Source of the DNA: Hydrogenovibrio sp. UBA650 | Lineage (GTDB): Bacteria; Pseudomonadota; Gammaproteobacteria; Thiomicrospirales; Thiomicrospiraceae | Direction of reading: 5' to 3' | NCBI GenBank assembly: GCA_002299245.1 | Contig: DBOI01000124.1 | Coordinates: 1-30,085, forward strand | Length of the DNA stretch: 30,085 nucleotides | Shown: piece after piece, positions 1 to 8,176 of the stretch | Numbering within the stretch: the stretch's first letter is position 1 | Layout: every line of letters begins with the position of its first letter | The notes under the pieces: model-generated | What the model saw: only the letters and a program-made list of their open reading frames with translations | Databases searched by the model: none | What the model was told of the DNA's origin: nothing | Position numbers and translations under genes: made by a program

Positions 1-704
1 AGTTCAACATTTGCGGCAAAGTCAGAGCCTGTTGAAAAGGCGATATCATCTTCACCTGAATCGGCCAGTACATGGAATTCATGTGAACCGTCGCCACCAA
101 TTGAACCGGTATCTGCCTGTACTGGACGGAAATCCAAGCCTAGACGGCTGAAAATGCGGTTGTATGCAGCGTACATCTCGTCATAAGTTTTTTGCAGACA
201 TTCTCGATCCATATGGAAAGAGTAGGCATCTTTCATCACAAATTCACGTGAGCGCATCACCCCAAAACGTGGACGGATTTCGTCGCGGAATTTGGTTTGA
301 ATCTGGTAGAAATTTGCCGGTAGTTGTTTATAGCTGCGAATCTCTTTACGGACTAGATCAGTGATAATCTCTTCGTGGGTTGGACCCAGCGCAAAGTCGC
401 GTTCGTGACGGTCTTTAAAACGCAGAAGTTCTGGCCCGTAATCTTCAGCACGGCCTGACTCTTCCCAAAGTTCAAGAGGCTGAACCACAGGCATAAGCAG
501 TTCTTGAGCACCAGAGCGATTCATCTCCTCACGAATAATGGCTTCAACCTTTCTTAAAACTCGCACACCCAGCGGCAGCCAGTTGTACATTCCACCAGCA
601 AGCGGACGAACAATACCGGCGCGCAGCATAAGTTGGTGACTGATAACTACAGCATCTGAAGGGGTTTCACGAGTAGTAGCAAGTAAAAGCTTGGAAGTTC
701 TCAT
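1..704 (-). CDS. proS: Prolyl-tRNA synthetase, N-terminal part (cut by window edge)
   Basis: This gene encodes the cytoplasmic enzyme that charges tRNA-Pro with proline. Only the first 234 codons or so are present; the frame is open to base 1. I translated the minus strand from the ATG at 704-702. It starts MRTSKLLLATTRETPSDA and continues with class II synthetase core sequence: the GMYNWLPLG segment, the motif 2 region with FRDEIRPRFGVMRSREF, and then DAYSFHMD. The last visible part enters the region before the bacterial editing insertion (GDGSHEFHVLADSGEDDI). This pattern is typical of the long bacterial ProRS with a cis-editing domain between motifs 2 and 3. No neighbour shares its strand directly; the DUF924 gene upstream is also on the minus strand but 146 bases away. 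Identity is secure; the C-terminal two thirds, including the anticodon-binding domain, cannot be seen. Confidence 0.96.
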   Translation of the reverse strand, partial: MRTSKLLLATTRETPSDAVVISHQLMLRAGIVRPLAGGMYNWLPLGVRVLRKVEAIIREEMNRSGAQELLMPVVQPLELWEESGRAEDYGPELLRFKDRHERDFALGPTHEEIITDLVRKEIRSYKQLPANFYQIQTKFRDEIRPRFGVMRSREFVMKDAYSFHMDRECLQKTYDEMYAAYNRIFSRLGLDFRPVQADTGSIGGDGSHEFHVLADSGEDDIAFSTGSDFAANVE

Positions 705-827
705 TTAAGTTGCCTAAATTTGATAATCGGTTAAAAAATAGGCAGCTATTTTAGCATGTTGATAGGCCTGCTGTTTGTATTACTTTACAACGGTTTTAGA
801 GTGGTTTGAGAAGTGTTTTTTTCAAAA

Positions 828-845
828 AAAACAGGCCTGTTAATT
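828..845 (-). terminator. Weak terminator-like palindrome after the DUF924 gene
   Basis: About 12 bases past the DUF924 stop codon, the minus strand reads a perfect 12-base palindrome (AACAGGCCTGTT) running into a tract of T residues. As RNA it could form only a four-pair stem with a GGCC loop, so termination is plausible but weak. The core is also one copy of the dispersed CAGGCCTG octamer. Confidence 0.35.
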
Positions 846-850
846 TGTGA

Positions 851-1399
851 TTAACCGGTAAAAGCTTTGTCTGAATTCAGGTATTCAATTTCTTCAGCAG
901 TACTGTTGCGGCCAAGGATTGAGTTTCGATGGGGGAATCGACCAAACCTTTCAATAATATCGCGGTGGTGCAGGGCGAATCGGTGATTACCTTCCAGGCC
1001 TGCCTTTTCAAAAAGCTCAACCGACAGGTTTTGATCATCGATATTTTCACTGTGCATGAGCGGCATGTAAACAAATGCACGGTTTTCTATGGGTATTTGT
1101 TTATCAAAGTTGTTAGTTACGGTTTGTTTGGCGTATTTAATGGCAAGTGCTTCAGTTGCAAAACTCTCGGCTTGGTTGCGATACATATTCAGCGGCAGTT
1201 GATCGAGGAGAATCAATAGCGCCAAGCTCCCTTCAGCGGTTTCCAGCCAATTAACGAGTTCACCGTTTTTTGCTTGTAGCCAAAGTGCTTCATACTTTTG
1301 ACGAATTTCATCATCTAACTTTGGAGTCGAATTAAACCAACGAGCTTCTACTTCTGGCGAAAACCAAAATTCTAAAAGCTCTTGAGCTGATTGATCCAT
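851..1399 (-). CDS. DUF924 family protein
   Basis: A 182-residue soluble protein of the DUF924 family, whose biochemical role is not established. The family hallmarks are all visible: EFWFSPEVEARWF at residues 10-22, LLILLDQLPLNMYR at 61-74, YMPLMHSEN at 111-119, and the C-terminal signature FGRFPHRNSILGRNSTAEE at 152-170. The length equals that of typical members (about 180 residues). The predicted fold is an all-helical, TPR-like repeat. The ATG at 1399 has AAGG about nine bases upstream, supporting this start. The gene follows the DUF2062 gene by 32 bases on the same strand, so the two are probably co-transcribed. A copy of the CAGGCCTG octamer lies inside it (995-1002, encoding part of KAGLE). 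Family assignment is firm; function is unknown. Confidence 0.9.
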   Translation of the reverse strand: MDQSAQELLEFWFSPEVEARWFNSTPKLDDEIRQKYEALWLQAKNGELVNWLETAEGSLALLILLDQLPLNMYRNQAESFATEALAIKYAKQTVTNNFDKQIPIENRAFVYMPLMHSENIDDQNLSVELFEKAGLEGNHRFALHHRDIIERFGRFPHRNSILGRNSTAEEIEYLNSDKAFTG

Positions 1400-1431
1400 T
1401 ACTTGGTACCTTGCTTAATCTTTGGCTAGAC

Positions 1432-1956
1432 TCAGTTTTTGGCAAAAGGTCTAGAAATTAAACTCACAAAAGAAGACCAGCTGAAATAGGCAATTAAAAC
1501 GTAAAGCACCGTTCCAATAAGAGTGCCGAGGATCATGTTACCAATGTAGAAAGGCATCCAGATATGCGGGAAGACTTCTTCAAACCAGAGCTGTGAACCG
1601 ATAGCAATGCCTGAAGATGCCATATGCAAGTCTGGGGTGCCAAGTATCCAGGTACCAAATACATAACCACCGTACCAGATGCCCCACATGGTTAGTGGGT
1701 TGGTAACCCAGGCAAGAGCGGTGGCAAGCGGAATGTTTGCACGAGAGTAATAGGCGAATACGGAACCAAGAACCATTTGAAAGGGGACTGGTAACATCAT
1801 ACAAAACGAGCCAATGAACCCGGCACGAGCAAAGGAGTGGCGGTTTCCAGCCCAGTAAACTCGATCTTTGAATTTTGGAAAGTAATTATTTAGGAATGGT
1901 GAGCGTTTAGTTGCGCGACCAATTCGGTGCATTTTTAGTTTTAAATAGCGGATCAT
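1432..1956 (-). CDS. DUF2062 domain membrane protein
   Basis: A 174-residue inner-membrane protein. Residues 40-110 carry the DUF2062 pattern: RHSFARAGFIGSFC, then the LPVPFQM turn (55-61), the RANIPLATA segment (72-80) and WVTNPLTM (83-90). About three hydrophobic stretches are visible, near residues 45-70, 90-106 and 136-160. The family is widespread in proteobacteria and has no agreed function; some members sit near glycosyltransferases, but no such neighbour is present here. No clear ribosome-binding site precedes the ATG at 1956. The start is nevertheless plausible because the basic N-terminal extension (MIRYLKLKMHRIGR) resembles the family. It is upstream of the DUF924 gene and probably forms a small operon with it. 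Confidence 0.88.
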   Translation of the reverse strand: MIRYLKLKMHRIGRATKRSPFLNNYFPKFKDRVYWAGNRHSFARAGFIGSFCMMLPVPFQMVLGSVFAYYSRANIPLATALAWVTNPLTMWGIWYGGYVFGTWILGTPDLHMASSGIAIGSQLWFEEVFPHIWMPFYIGNMILGTLIGTVLYVLIAYFSWSSFVSLISRPFAKN

Positions 1957-2017
1957 GGTAAAGGTTCGATTTTTTATATGTTATTTGCTATTCCATTTTA
2001 TCAATAATTACAGGAGT

Positions 2018-4318
2018 TTAGAATTGATGTCTAACCATTAAGCCTAGACCACGATCATCTGGAGTATTGATTAAGTTCCACTGAAAGTGTGTTTTATCGA
2101 CAAACTGCTGGTGATAAAAAAGTTCAACACTGTCTGGTTTGAGCTCGCTGCGGTGGCTGTAGCCAGTGTGTTGATATTGAATTTGTCCATCAGCACCAAT
2201 TCCAATGGGGGTGGTTATACTGAAGTCAGCTTTGTGCAGAGGATCGTCGTTGAAAACTTGAATACCCCATGTTGAATTCAGGTGTTGTTGAGATAGCCCG
2301 AGCTGTAGTTGGCCGTAGTTGGCGGAGTCAATTTTGACAAAACTGCCATCACTTGATTTATGCAGTTTGAGTGCCCCTTGTTTGAGGTGACCGAAAAATT
2401 GCATATTGGCAAGTTGGTAAACCGCAGAGAGGCGGTGGTAGAAGTTTCTGTTTTGTTCTCCCATTGCAAACACGCCTTGACCATAGCTATCCAAGAACTG
2501 TTCTCTAGCGTCTTCTAATTCTACAGAGGCTGCGAATTTAAGATTATCCGAGGCCTGTGAAATTACGCCAAATGCTGCTTGGTTAACTTCACCTCTTGAT
2601 TGAGTATTTTGATTTAACAAGGTCTGGTTTACAGGTTCTGAGTAGCTTGCTACCAGTTGATAGTTGTTGTTCAGGTGGTGCGAAATGGCAAACACACTTG
2701 ATTCATTAGCCGATAAATTACTCATGAACAGATTTGGAGCCTGCTGAATTTGATGATTGATCGGTTGTTGAAAACTGGTTTGTAGATAGCTTAGCTCGGT
2801 GTTGTCATTAGTTAATGTCAAACTCTGAAGTGCATTGGCAGAACTCGGGTTGAATGCATAGCGAATACTGAAGTCTTTGGCTTGGAGCAGAGCTTGAGGA
2901 TACTGCTGGTTATGGGTCCAGTAATCTTGCCAGTCTATTGCCGTCTCATAAGAGTTTAAATTGGAAGTTAGATCAACCTGATAATCACGATTGTATTTAT
3001 CAAAATAGGCGACGGAAGTTAACGATGAAAGTTTTTTCAGGCCGCTTAATGATTTTGATAACTGCGCAGTTGATTGGTTGATGGTATAGGACTTGTCAGA
3101 TGAAAAAGAGGCCGTCGACTTTAACTCGCCACTTGGCTCGAAAGCCGCACCGACATCGAGAATACCAACGCCATATTCTTCAGGTGAATAAGCAAAGAAG
3201 TCTCGGTTTGCACTCTCTTTTAAAATGGCAACCGCTTGTTGCGGAGTGAGTTGATCCCAGGATGACATCAATAGTGCCAGGCTACCACTGACAATCGGCA
3301 CAGACATTGAAGTGCCATCAAAGACATTGGTGCCTGTATTTGAAAAGCCATCAGCTGCTTCAATCCCTACACCGGGCGCGGCAATAAATGACTGTTGAAT
3401 CTGACTCATGGTTTGTTCATTGCAAGAAACGTCTGCAAAAAAACCGACATCATCACAGGAGCCCGGGTAGTTAGAAAAAGAAGCTCGTCTGGAGAAGTCA
3501 TTTAGAGCGATGACTGTGAGGACTTTATTTTCAAGCCCATCTTGTATAGACAGGTTTTGAAAGCTGTTAAAGTTTTCAAAGTGCTCAGCGCCGACTGGAT
3601 CGCCACGGCTATCAGCACCACCGTTTCCGGCAACAGCGACTAAAACACTATCCTGGTTTTTGAAAGTTGATATGTACTGGTTAAGTTCACTGTTGGAATC
3701 GCCAAAAGTCGCCAAATTTACCATGTCACGGATTGAGGTGTTAACAATTGGAGCCATGCTCGCAGAATAGTCGACGGCGGCCCATATTTGATCGTTGTAG
3801 GCGGTTTCATTGTCAAAAAACACGTTTACAGGCAGTAGGGTGGCTTTTGGCGCTACCCCATATTCACGCCCCAACGCAATCGATGAGATATGAGTACCGT
3901 GATAGTCAGGATTATCTATGTCTACATAGTTACCATTAAACGTCACTTCCGAACCGTCTTCAGATTCGACACCACGAGCATTTTGATAATCGATTCTGCT
4001 AAAACCGTTGTCACCATAAAAGTCATAGTGATTTGGATTAACCCCTGAATCGACAACGGCAATGGTAACGCCTTCGCCAAAATGACCTAAACTCCAAACA
4101 TCATCAGCATTGATTACCAGCTGCTGTTTGAGGGAACCGGCAATTCCTGAATCGTTGATGTTAATCGGTTGCCGAGGAATCGCTTCGGGTTCAATATTGT
4201 TGCTGGGCATAACATTACTGCCACCACCACCTCCACCGCATCCCGGTAGAATCGTTACCAAACCGGCACAAGCTGCAGCCGCTAACAGGCTAGATTTTCG
4301 ATGAATATAGTTATGCAT
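2018..4318 (-). CDS. Subtilisin-like (S8) lipoprotein with autotransporter-like C-terminus
   Basis: A 766-residue predicted surface protease. Residues 1-27 are a lipoprotein signal with lipobox LPGC; Cys27 is followed by six glycines, a flexible tether. Residues 70-395 form a peptidase S8 domain: catalytic Asp90 (VAVVDSG), His140 (HGTHISS), oxyanion Asn231 (AVAGNGG) and Ser337 (DGTSMSVP). Cys288 and Cys299 could form a disulfide. Residues from about 410 to 766 alternate polar and hydrophobic residues in strand-like runs and end in Phe, as outer-membrane beta-barrels do. This plan matches the lipidated subtilisin autotransporters NalP of Neisseria and SphB1 of Bordetella, which process other surface proteins. 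That barrel and activity are inferred from pattern only. Its ATG overlaps the asmA-like stop by one base (TAATG), implying translational coupling. Alternatives: a periplasmic-facing lipoprotein protease with a non-barrel C-terminus. Confidence 0.85.
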   Translation of the reverse strand: MHNYIHRKSSLLAAAACAGLVTILPGCGGGGGGSNVMPSNNIEPEAIPRQPININDSGIAGSLKQQLVINADDVWSLGHFGEGVTIAVVDSGVNPNHYDFYGDNGFSRIDYQNARGVESEDGSEVTFNGNYVDIDNPDYHGTHISSIALGREYGVAPKATLLPVNVFFDNETAYNDQIWAAVDYSASMAPIVNTSIRDMVNLATFGDSNSELNQYISTFKNQDSVLVAVAGNGGADSRGDPVGAEHFENFNSFQNLSIQDGLENKVLTVIALNDFSRRASFSNYPGSCDDVGFFADVSCNEQTMSQIQQSFIAAPGVGIEAADGFSNTGTNVFDGTSMSVPIVSGSLALLMSSWDQLTPQQAVAILKESANRDFFAYSPEEYGVGILDVGAAFEPSGELKSTASFSSDKSYTINQSTAQLSKSLSGLKKLSSLTSVAYFDKYNRDYQVDLTSNLNSYETAIDWQDYWTHNQQYPQALLQAKDFSIRYAFNPSSANALQSLTLTNDNTELSYLQTSFQQPINHQIQQAPNLFMSNLSANESSVFAISHHLNNNYQLVASYSEPVNQTLLNQNTQSRGEVNQAAFGVISQASDNLKFAASVELEDAREQFLDSYGQGVFAMGEQNRNFYHRLSAVYQLANMQFFGHLKQGALKLHKSSDGSFVKIDSANYGQLQLGLSQQHLNSTWGIQVFNDDPLHKADFSITTPIGIGADGQIQYQHTGYSHRSELKPDSVELFYHQQFVDKTHFQWNLINTPDDRGLGLMVRHQF

Positions 4319-6630
4319 TAAAATTTGAGGCCTTTAAATAACGAATCTTTGAGCTTTTGTTCAACTTCTTTCTTTTTCTTATCGATTTTTTTCTTAACCT
4401 TGTCTTTGGCTTTTTGCTCAAGCAAGGAGTTTAAATCTAAAGAAATATCCGGATCGGTGTATTTGCCTCTGAGTTTAACTGGAATAGTCAGGCCGTTAAG
4501 CTCTTTCAACTCTTGGCCTCCTTGACCTTTGTCAGAATCAACGATTTTGGTTTTTACCAGATATTTGAGTTTTTCTTTTGGCAGATCGACAGTTCCGCTA
4601 CCATTAATACGCATAAAAGGCGCTTTTGCTGTCAGCTTGTCAGTGTTGACAATCCCTTGTTTAATGGTGAGTTGAGCTATGAGTTCACTGAAGTCGGTTT
4701 TTGGCTCTTCTTTAGTTGCTTCACTTTTCTTGCCTGCAATTTTTGCTTTGGCATCACGAATGATTTGCGCAAGGTTAAAACCTTTAACGGCGCCATCTTT
4801 CAGATCGGCATTAATTCGGCCATTGAGGTTCTGTTTAAATTCAGTAATTGTTTGCCCTGCGGTATTAATGTCTGCGTTAAGGTTTCCGGTTCCGGAAATT
4901 CGGTCATTACCAGTAAAGGTAATCAATACTTCGCCAATCGGTAGTTTTTGAGTATTGGTTTTAAAGCTGTATTTTGGTGTTTCGCCTTTGACATTGATAT
5001 TTGCCTGAGCATTGACTCGAGTTTTAAAAATGTCTGCCGCAATTGGGTTGATATTAATATTACCTTTAGCCGCCGTGGTCTTAACGATGATATTAGTTGG
5101 TTTCAGCTTATCAACCGCTAGCTGTCCAACTTTAACAGTGCCGTTGATATTCAGCTTGCGCATCAACTCGGTTGGCAGTTCAATTTTCACCTCTTCAGTC
5201 TTGGTTTCAGTTTGTTCTGTCCCCGGTTTTTTGGGAGGCAGATATTGGTTGAGGTCAATTTTGTCGAGTGTTAGGTTATAAGCAATAGCGGGGCTTTCAA
5301 AGTTTTTAACCGAAGCACTACCATTTAGTTTTGACTGGTCAAGGTTGAGGTTTAAATTATCGATTTTTAAGGCCTGAGGCTTGCTGCTGAAAGCCAGCTC
5401 TAAGGAACTAGAGAATTTGGTTAAGGTATTGGTATCGGCCATTTCCGGTAAAGTTACCTTGATTGCTTCAAGGAGCTTGCGCAGATTGGTTTCTCCGACA
5501 TTTATTTTTGCACTGGCAGCAGGGTTGTCGATAATCTGTTTGGCTGATGCAGACCCCTTAACCAACATATCCATAGCTTTGAGTTCAAACTCTGGAATAC
5601 TCGCTGTCTGTTTAGTTAAGTCTAACTTGGTTGAGGTTTTCAGCTCTAAAGATGTTGTTCCTGAAGGGATCGAATCTCCAGAAATTTCACTTTGCAAAAC
5701 GATTGAACCAGCCTCAAATGTTTGATTCTCAAGGTTGCCACTCAGTTGTTTGATATCGAGTTTACCAGTGGTTTTGTCGAGTGGAAAATTTTCGCCACCG
5801 ACCATATCGTATTCAATTAATACCGAATCTAAAGCAATTGTTTGGGGTGCTAAAGTCAGTTGCGGCAGACGGGTAGTGGTTTTGAGATTGGCTACAGGTA
5901 TCCCTGCTCCTGATATTTCATTGTTTACCACAAGGTTTTTAAGTTCAAATTGGCCAGACTGCTCAATTTTTGCTTGCAGTTCAAGTTGTAATTGAGCAGC
6001 GATTTCAGGTTTATTAACCTTGCTGTCAGCATTTAAATTGACATCAAAGAATTCACCAAATGTGACCGCACCGGTGGTCAAGTTAAGATTGGTTAGACTA
6101 ACGTTTTGTTGGCTTTGCTTATCATGCCAGTGAATTTGACCGTTGCGGATGTCGATGCCGCCAAAGTTAAGAGAGTCCAGGCCTTGCATTCCCTTACCAC
6201 GAGAATCGTCTGTCTCAGTTTTATCGGCTTCAGTTTTTGAAAGATCAGCCCAGTTGGTTTTTCCATCGGTATCTTTTTCTAGATTGAGGTTCAAGCCATG
6301 TAGGGTTAAAGTTTCAACTTCTAGCTGTCTACTGAGCAGGGGCATGATTGCTGCACCAACCTGAACTTTTTCAACTTCTACAAAAGCTTGTTCCGAGAAG
6401 CCTTGTGCATTGCTTAAAGAAGCTTGCTCAAGGTTAATTGCGAGCTGAGGAAAAACCGAAAGACTCATGTTTTCAACTGTAAAGTCACGTCCGGTGTTAT
6501 CTTTAACGGCTTGCGTAATTTCGTCTCGATAATCATTTGGATCAACTGTGGCGATGATCACGCCAACACCTATGATAACCAGTAAAACTGTTGCTGCTAG
6601 AATCTTAAATATTAAACCTAGAGCTTTCAT
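4318..6630 (-). CDS. AsmA family envelope protein
   Basis: A 770-residue AsmA-like protein. Residues 6-27 are an N-terminal membrane anchor, followed directly by the family hallmark VDPNDYRDEITQAVKDNTGRDF (positions 29-50). The rest is long, repetitive, beta-rich sequence in the periplasm. The C-terminal AsmA_2-type region lies at about 560-735, with the DLKDGAVKGFNLAQIIRDAKAKI segment. A lysine-rich tail follows at about 733-770. AsmA-like proteins resemble bridge-type lipid-transfer proteins and are thought to act in outer-membrane lipid homeostasis; that role is family knowledge. GGAG seven bases before the ATG at 6630 supports the start. It is the first gene of a two-gene unit with the S8 lipoprotein gene and is divergent from the dGTPase gene. 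Length is a little above E. coli AsmA (617 residues), mostly in the middle. Which AsmA paralogue it is cannot be decided from sequence alone. Confidence 0.9.
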   Translation of the reverse strand: MKALGLIFKILAATVLLVIIGVGVIIATVDPNDYRDEITQAVKDNTGRDFTVENMSLSVFPQLAINLEQASLSNAQGFSEQAFVEVEKVQVGAAIMPLLSRQLEVETLTLHGLNLNLEKDTDGKTNWADLSKTEADKTETDDSRGKGMQGLDSLNFGGIDIRNGQIHWHDKQSQQNVSLTNLNLTTGAVTFGEFFDVNLNADSKVNKPEIAAQLQLELQAKIEQSGQFELKNLVVNNEISGAGIPVANLKTTTRLPQLTLAPQTIALDSVLIEYDMVGGENFPLDKTTGKLDIKQLSGNLENQTFEAGSIVLQSEISGDSIPSGTTSLELKTSTKLDLTKQTASIPEFELKAMDMLVKGSASAKQIIDNPAASAKINVGETNLRKLLEAIKVTLPEMADTNTLTKFSSSLELAFSSKPQALKIDNLNLNLDQSKLNGSASVKNFESPAIAYNLTLDKIDLNQYLPPKKPGTEQTETKTEEVKIELPTELMRKLNINGTVKVGQLAVDKLKPTNIIVKTTAAKGNININPIAADIFKTRVNAQANINVKGETPKYSFKTNTQKLPIGEVLITFTGNDRISGTGNLNADINTAGQTITEFKQNLNGRINADLKDGAVKGFNLAQIIRDAKAKIAGKKSEATKEEPKTDFSELIAQLTIKQGIVNTDKLTAKAPFMRINGSGTVDLPKEKLKYLVKTKIVDSDKGQGGQELKELNGLTIPVKLRGKYTDPDISLDLNSLLEQKAKDKVKKKIDKKKKEVEQKLKDSLFKGLKF

Positions 6631-6799
6631 CGTTTACTCCCTAACAATATCTAGTAATTAACAACAAATCTTAACAAAAGTAGTTGCCAAGCAGCCGGGA
6701 ATTCATAGATTTTTTGTAGACTTGATATGAAAAGCGATGAACTTTGATTGGCTATTAAGTATCATAGCGACAAGTCAACTTCAGAGTTCTTGAGATACT

Positions 6800-8164
6800 A
6801 TGGATTCAATAGAAACCCAGCAATGGACCCAGAGATACAGTGATCATCTGCACGCGAAGCCATCCAGGCCTGCCAGAATTGTTTGGCAGCGTGACCGGGC
6901 AAGGGTTATTCACTCCGCATCCTTCAGACGTTTACAGGCTAAGACTCAAATTTTTGGTTTGAGTGAATCTGACTTTTACCGCACACGCCTTACCCACTCA
7001 ATGGAAGTGGCGCAAATCGGCTCGGGTTTAGTCGAACACCTTATAACCATCGGTACCAGCCAATTGGGCCAAGAGCAAGCTTATGTGGAATGGCTGCCAT
7101 CTTTTTATTTGATAGAGGCTATCTGCTTGGCGCATGATTTGGGACACCCGCCTTTTGGTCATGGTGGTGAAATCGCACTCAATTATATGATGCGTCACTA
7201 TGGTGGATTTGAAGGCAATGCTCAGACCTTCAGAATACTTTCTAAACTGGGAGAGTACACCGCTGAAAACGGTCTTGATCTTTCGAGAAGAACGGCTTTG
7301 GGCGTGTTGAAGTATCCAGCTATCTACAATGATGTAACGGCGGCTAATAGCAACTATCTAGCCCAGCTTCAAGAACCGCAAGTAGATGATTTCAGAACCT
7401 TGAATATGAGACGTTGGCTGCCGCCTAAAAGTATTTATCTGGAAGAAAAGAGTGAGTTTGAATGGGTTTTGTCTCCGTTCTCTGCGGAAGACAAAGCAAG
7501 ATTTACAGGCCTGTCAAATACTGGCGGCACTCATTTGAAGACCCAGTATAAGGCGTTTGATACCACGCTAATGGAATTGGCAGATGATATTGCCTACGGT
7601 ATTCACGACCTTGAAGATGCGGTAGCCATGAATCTGGTCCCTCGCGAATTGTGGAATGCCGAAGTGATGCAAAACGCAGTTTTTCAAAAGTATCAATTGT
7701 GGGATGACGATTTGAACAACAAGCTGTTTAGCCCGTCTTCCCGCGATAGAAAACACGCTATAAGTAAGATCGTTGGCATTATGATTGAGTCGGTACAAAT
7801 TAAACAAGATTTGGATTTTGAACATCCACTGTTGAGATATCAGGCTTCTTTAGGGGAGGGCCAGACTGCCGTTTTAGATTTATTGAAGTCTTTTGTATAT
7901 GACTATGTCATCACTCTGCCTGAAGTCAAGCAAATGGAGTATAAAGGGCAGTTGATTGTTCTCGACCTGTTCAAATCTTTAAGAGCCAGCCCGAAGGCCT
8001 TGCTTTCAAGAAGCGCTTACAAAAAATATGACCGGGCAGAGGGTGATCAGGCGAAACAGAGAGTGATTGCTGATTATATAGCCGGCATGACCAATACCTA
8101 TGCCTCAAGACTTTATGCCAAACTGTTTACTCCTACGCAGGGATCCATATTTGACCGTTTGTAA
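6800..8164 (+). CDS. dgt: dGTP triphosphohydrolase, HD superfamily
   Basis: A 454-residue cytosolic dNTPase that removes triphosphate from dGTP and perhaps other dNTPs. The N-terminal signature WQRDRARVIHSASFRRLQAKTQ (29-50) is followed by the metal-binding HD residues: His66 (RLTHSMEV), His112-Asp113 and the HPPFGHGGE segment (116-124), and a downstream Asp in MELADDIAYGIHDLED. This form, with long regions between HD motifs, resembles the dGTPase subfamily of gammaproteobacteria, of which some members defend against phage by draining dNTPs. Nothing local marks it as a defence gene: no integrase, toxin or other defence gene adjoins it. Only a weak GAG-type ribosome-binding site precedes the ATG. 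It carries two CAGGCCTG octamers, at 6865 and 7506. It converges on queG with just 12 bases between stop codons. Family call is firm, the preferred substrate is not. Confidence 0.93.
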   Translation: MDSIETQQWTQRYSDHLHAKPSRPARIVWQRDRARVIHSASFRRLQAKTQIFGLSESDFYRTRLTHSMEVAQIGSGLVEHLITIGTSQLGQEQAYVEWLPSFYLIEAICLAHDLGHPPFGHGGEIALNYMMRHYGGFEGNAQTFRILSKLGEYTAENGLDLSRRTALGVLKYPAIYNDVTAANSNYLAQLQEPQVDDFRTLNMRRWLPPKSIYLEEKSEFEWVLSPFSAEDKARFTGLSNTGGTHLKTQYKAFDTTLMELADDIAYGIHDLEDAVAMNLVPRELWNAEVMQNAVFQKYQLWDDDLNNKLFSPSSRDRKHAISKIVGIMIESVQIKQDLDFEHPLLRYQASLGEGQTAVLDLLKSFVYDYVITLPEVKQMEYKGQLIVLDLFKSLRASPKALLSRSAYKKYDRAEGDQAKQRVIADYIAGMTNTYASRLYAKLFTPTQGSIFDRL

Positions 8165-8176
8165 GAATAGAAATGA

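Noticed and set aside
929..1219. Plus-strand open frame of 96 codons opposite the DUF924 gene
   Set aside because: The minus-strand frame carries all DUF924 signatures; this frame has no recognisable domain.
4513..4951. Overlapping plus-strand open frames opposite the asmA-like gene
   Set aside because: They lie antisense to a clear, full-length AsmA protein, have unbiased composition and no ribosome-binding sites; they are shadows of the real frame.
8165..8176. Terminator between convergent dgt and queG
   Set aside because: The 12-base gap holds no hairpin; any termination signal would have to lie inside the genes and I see none.
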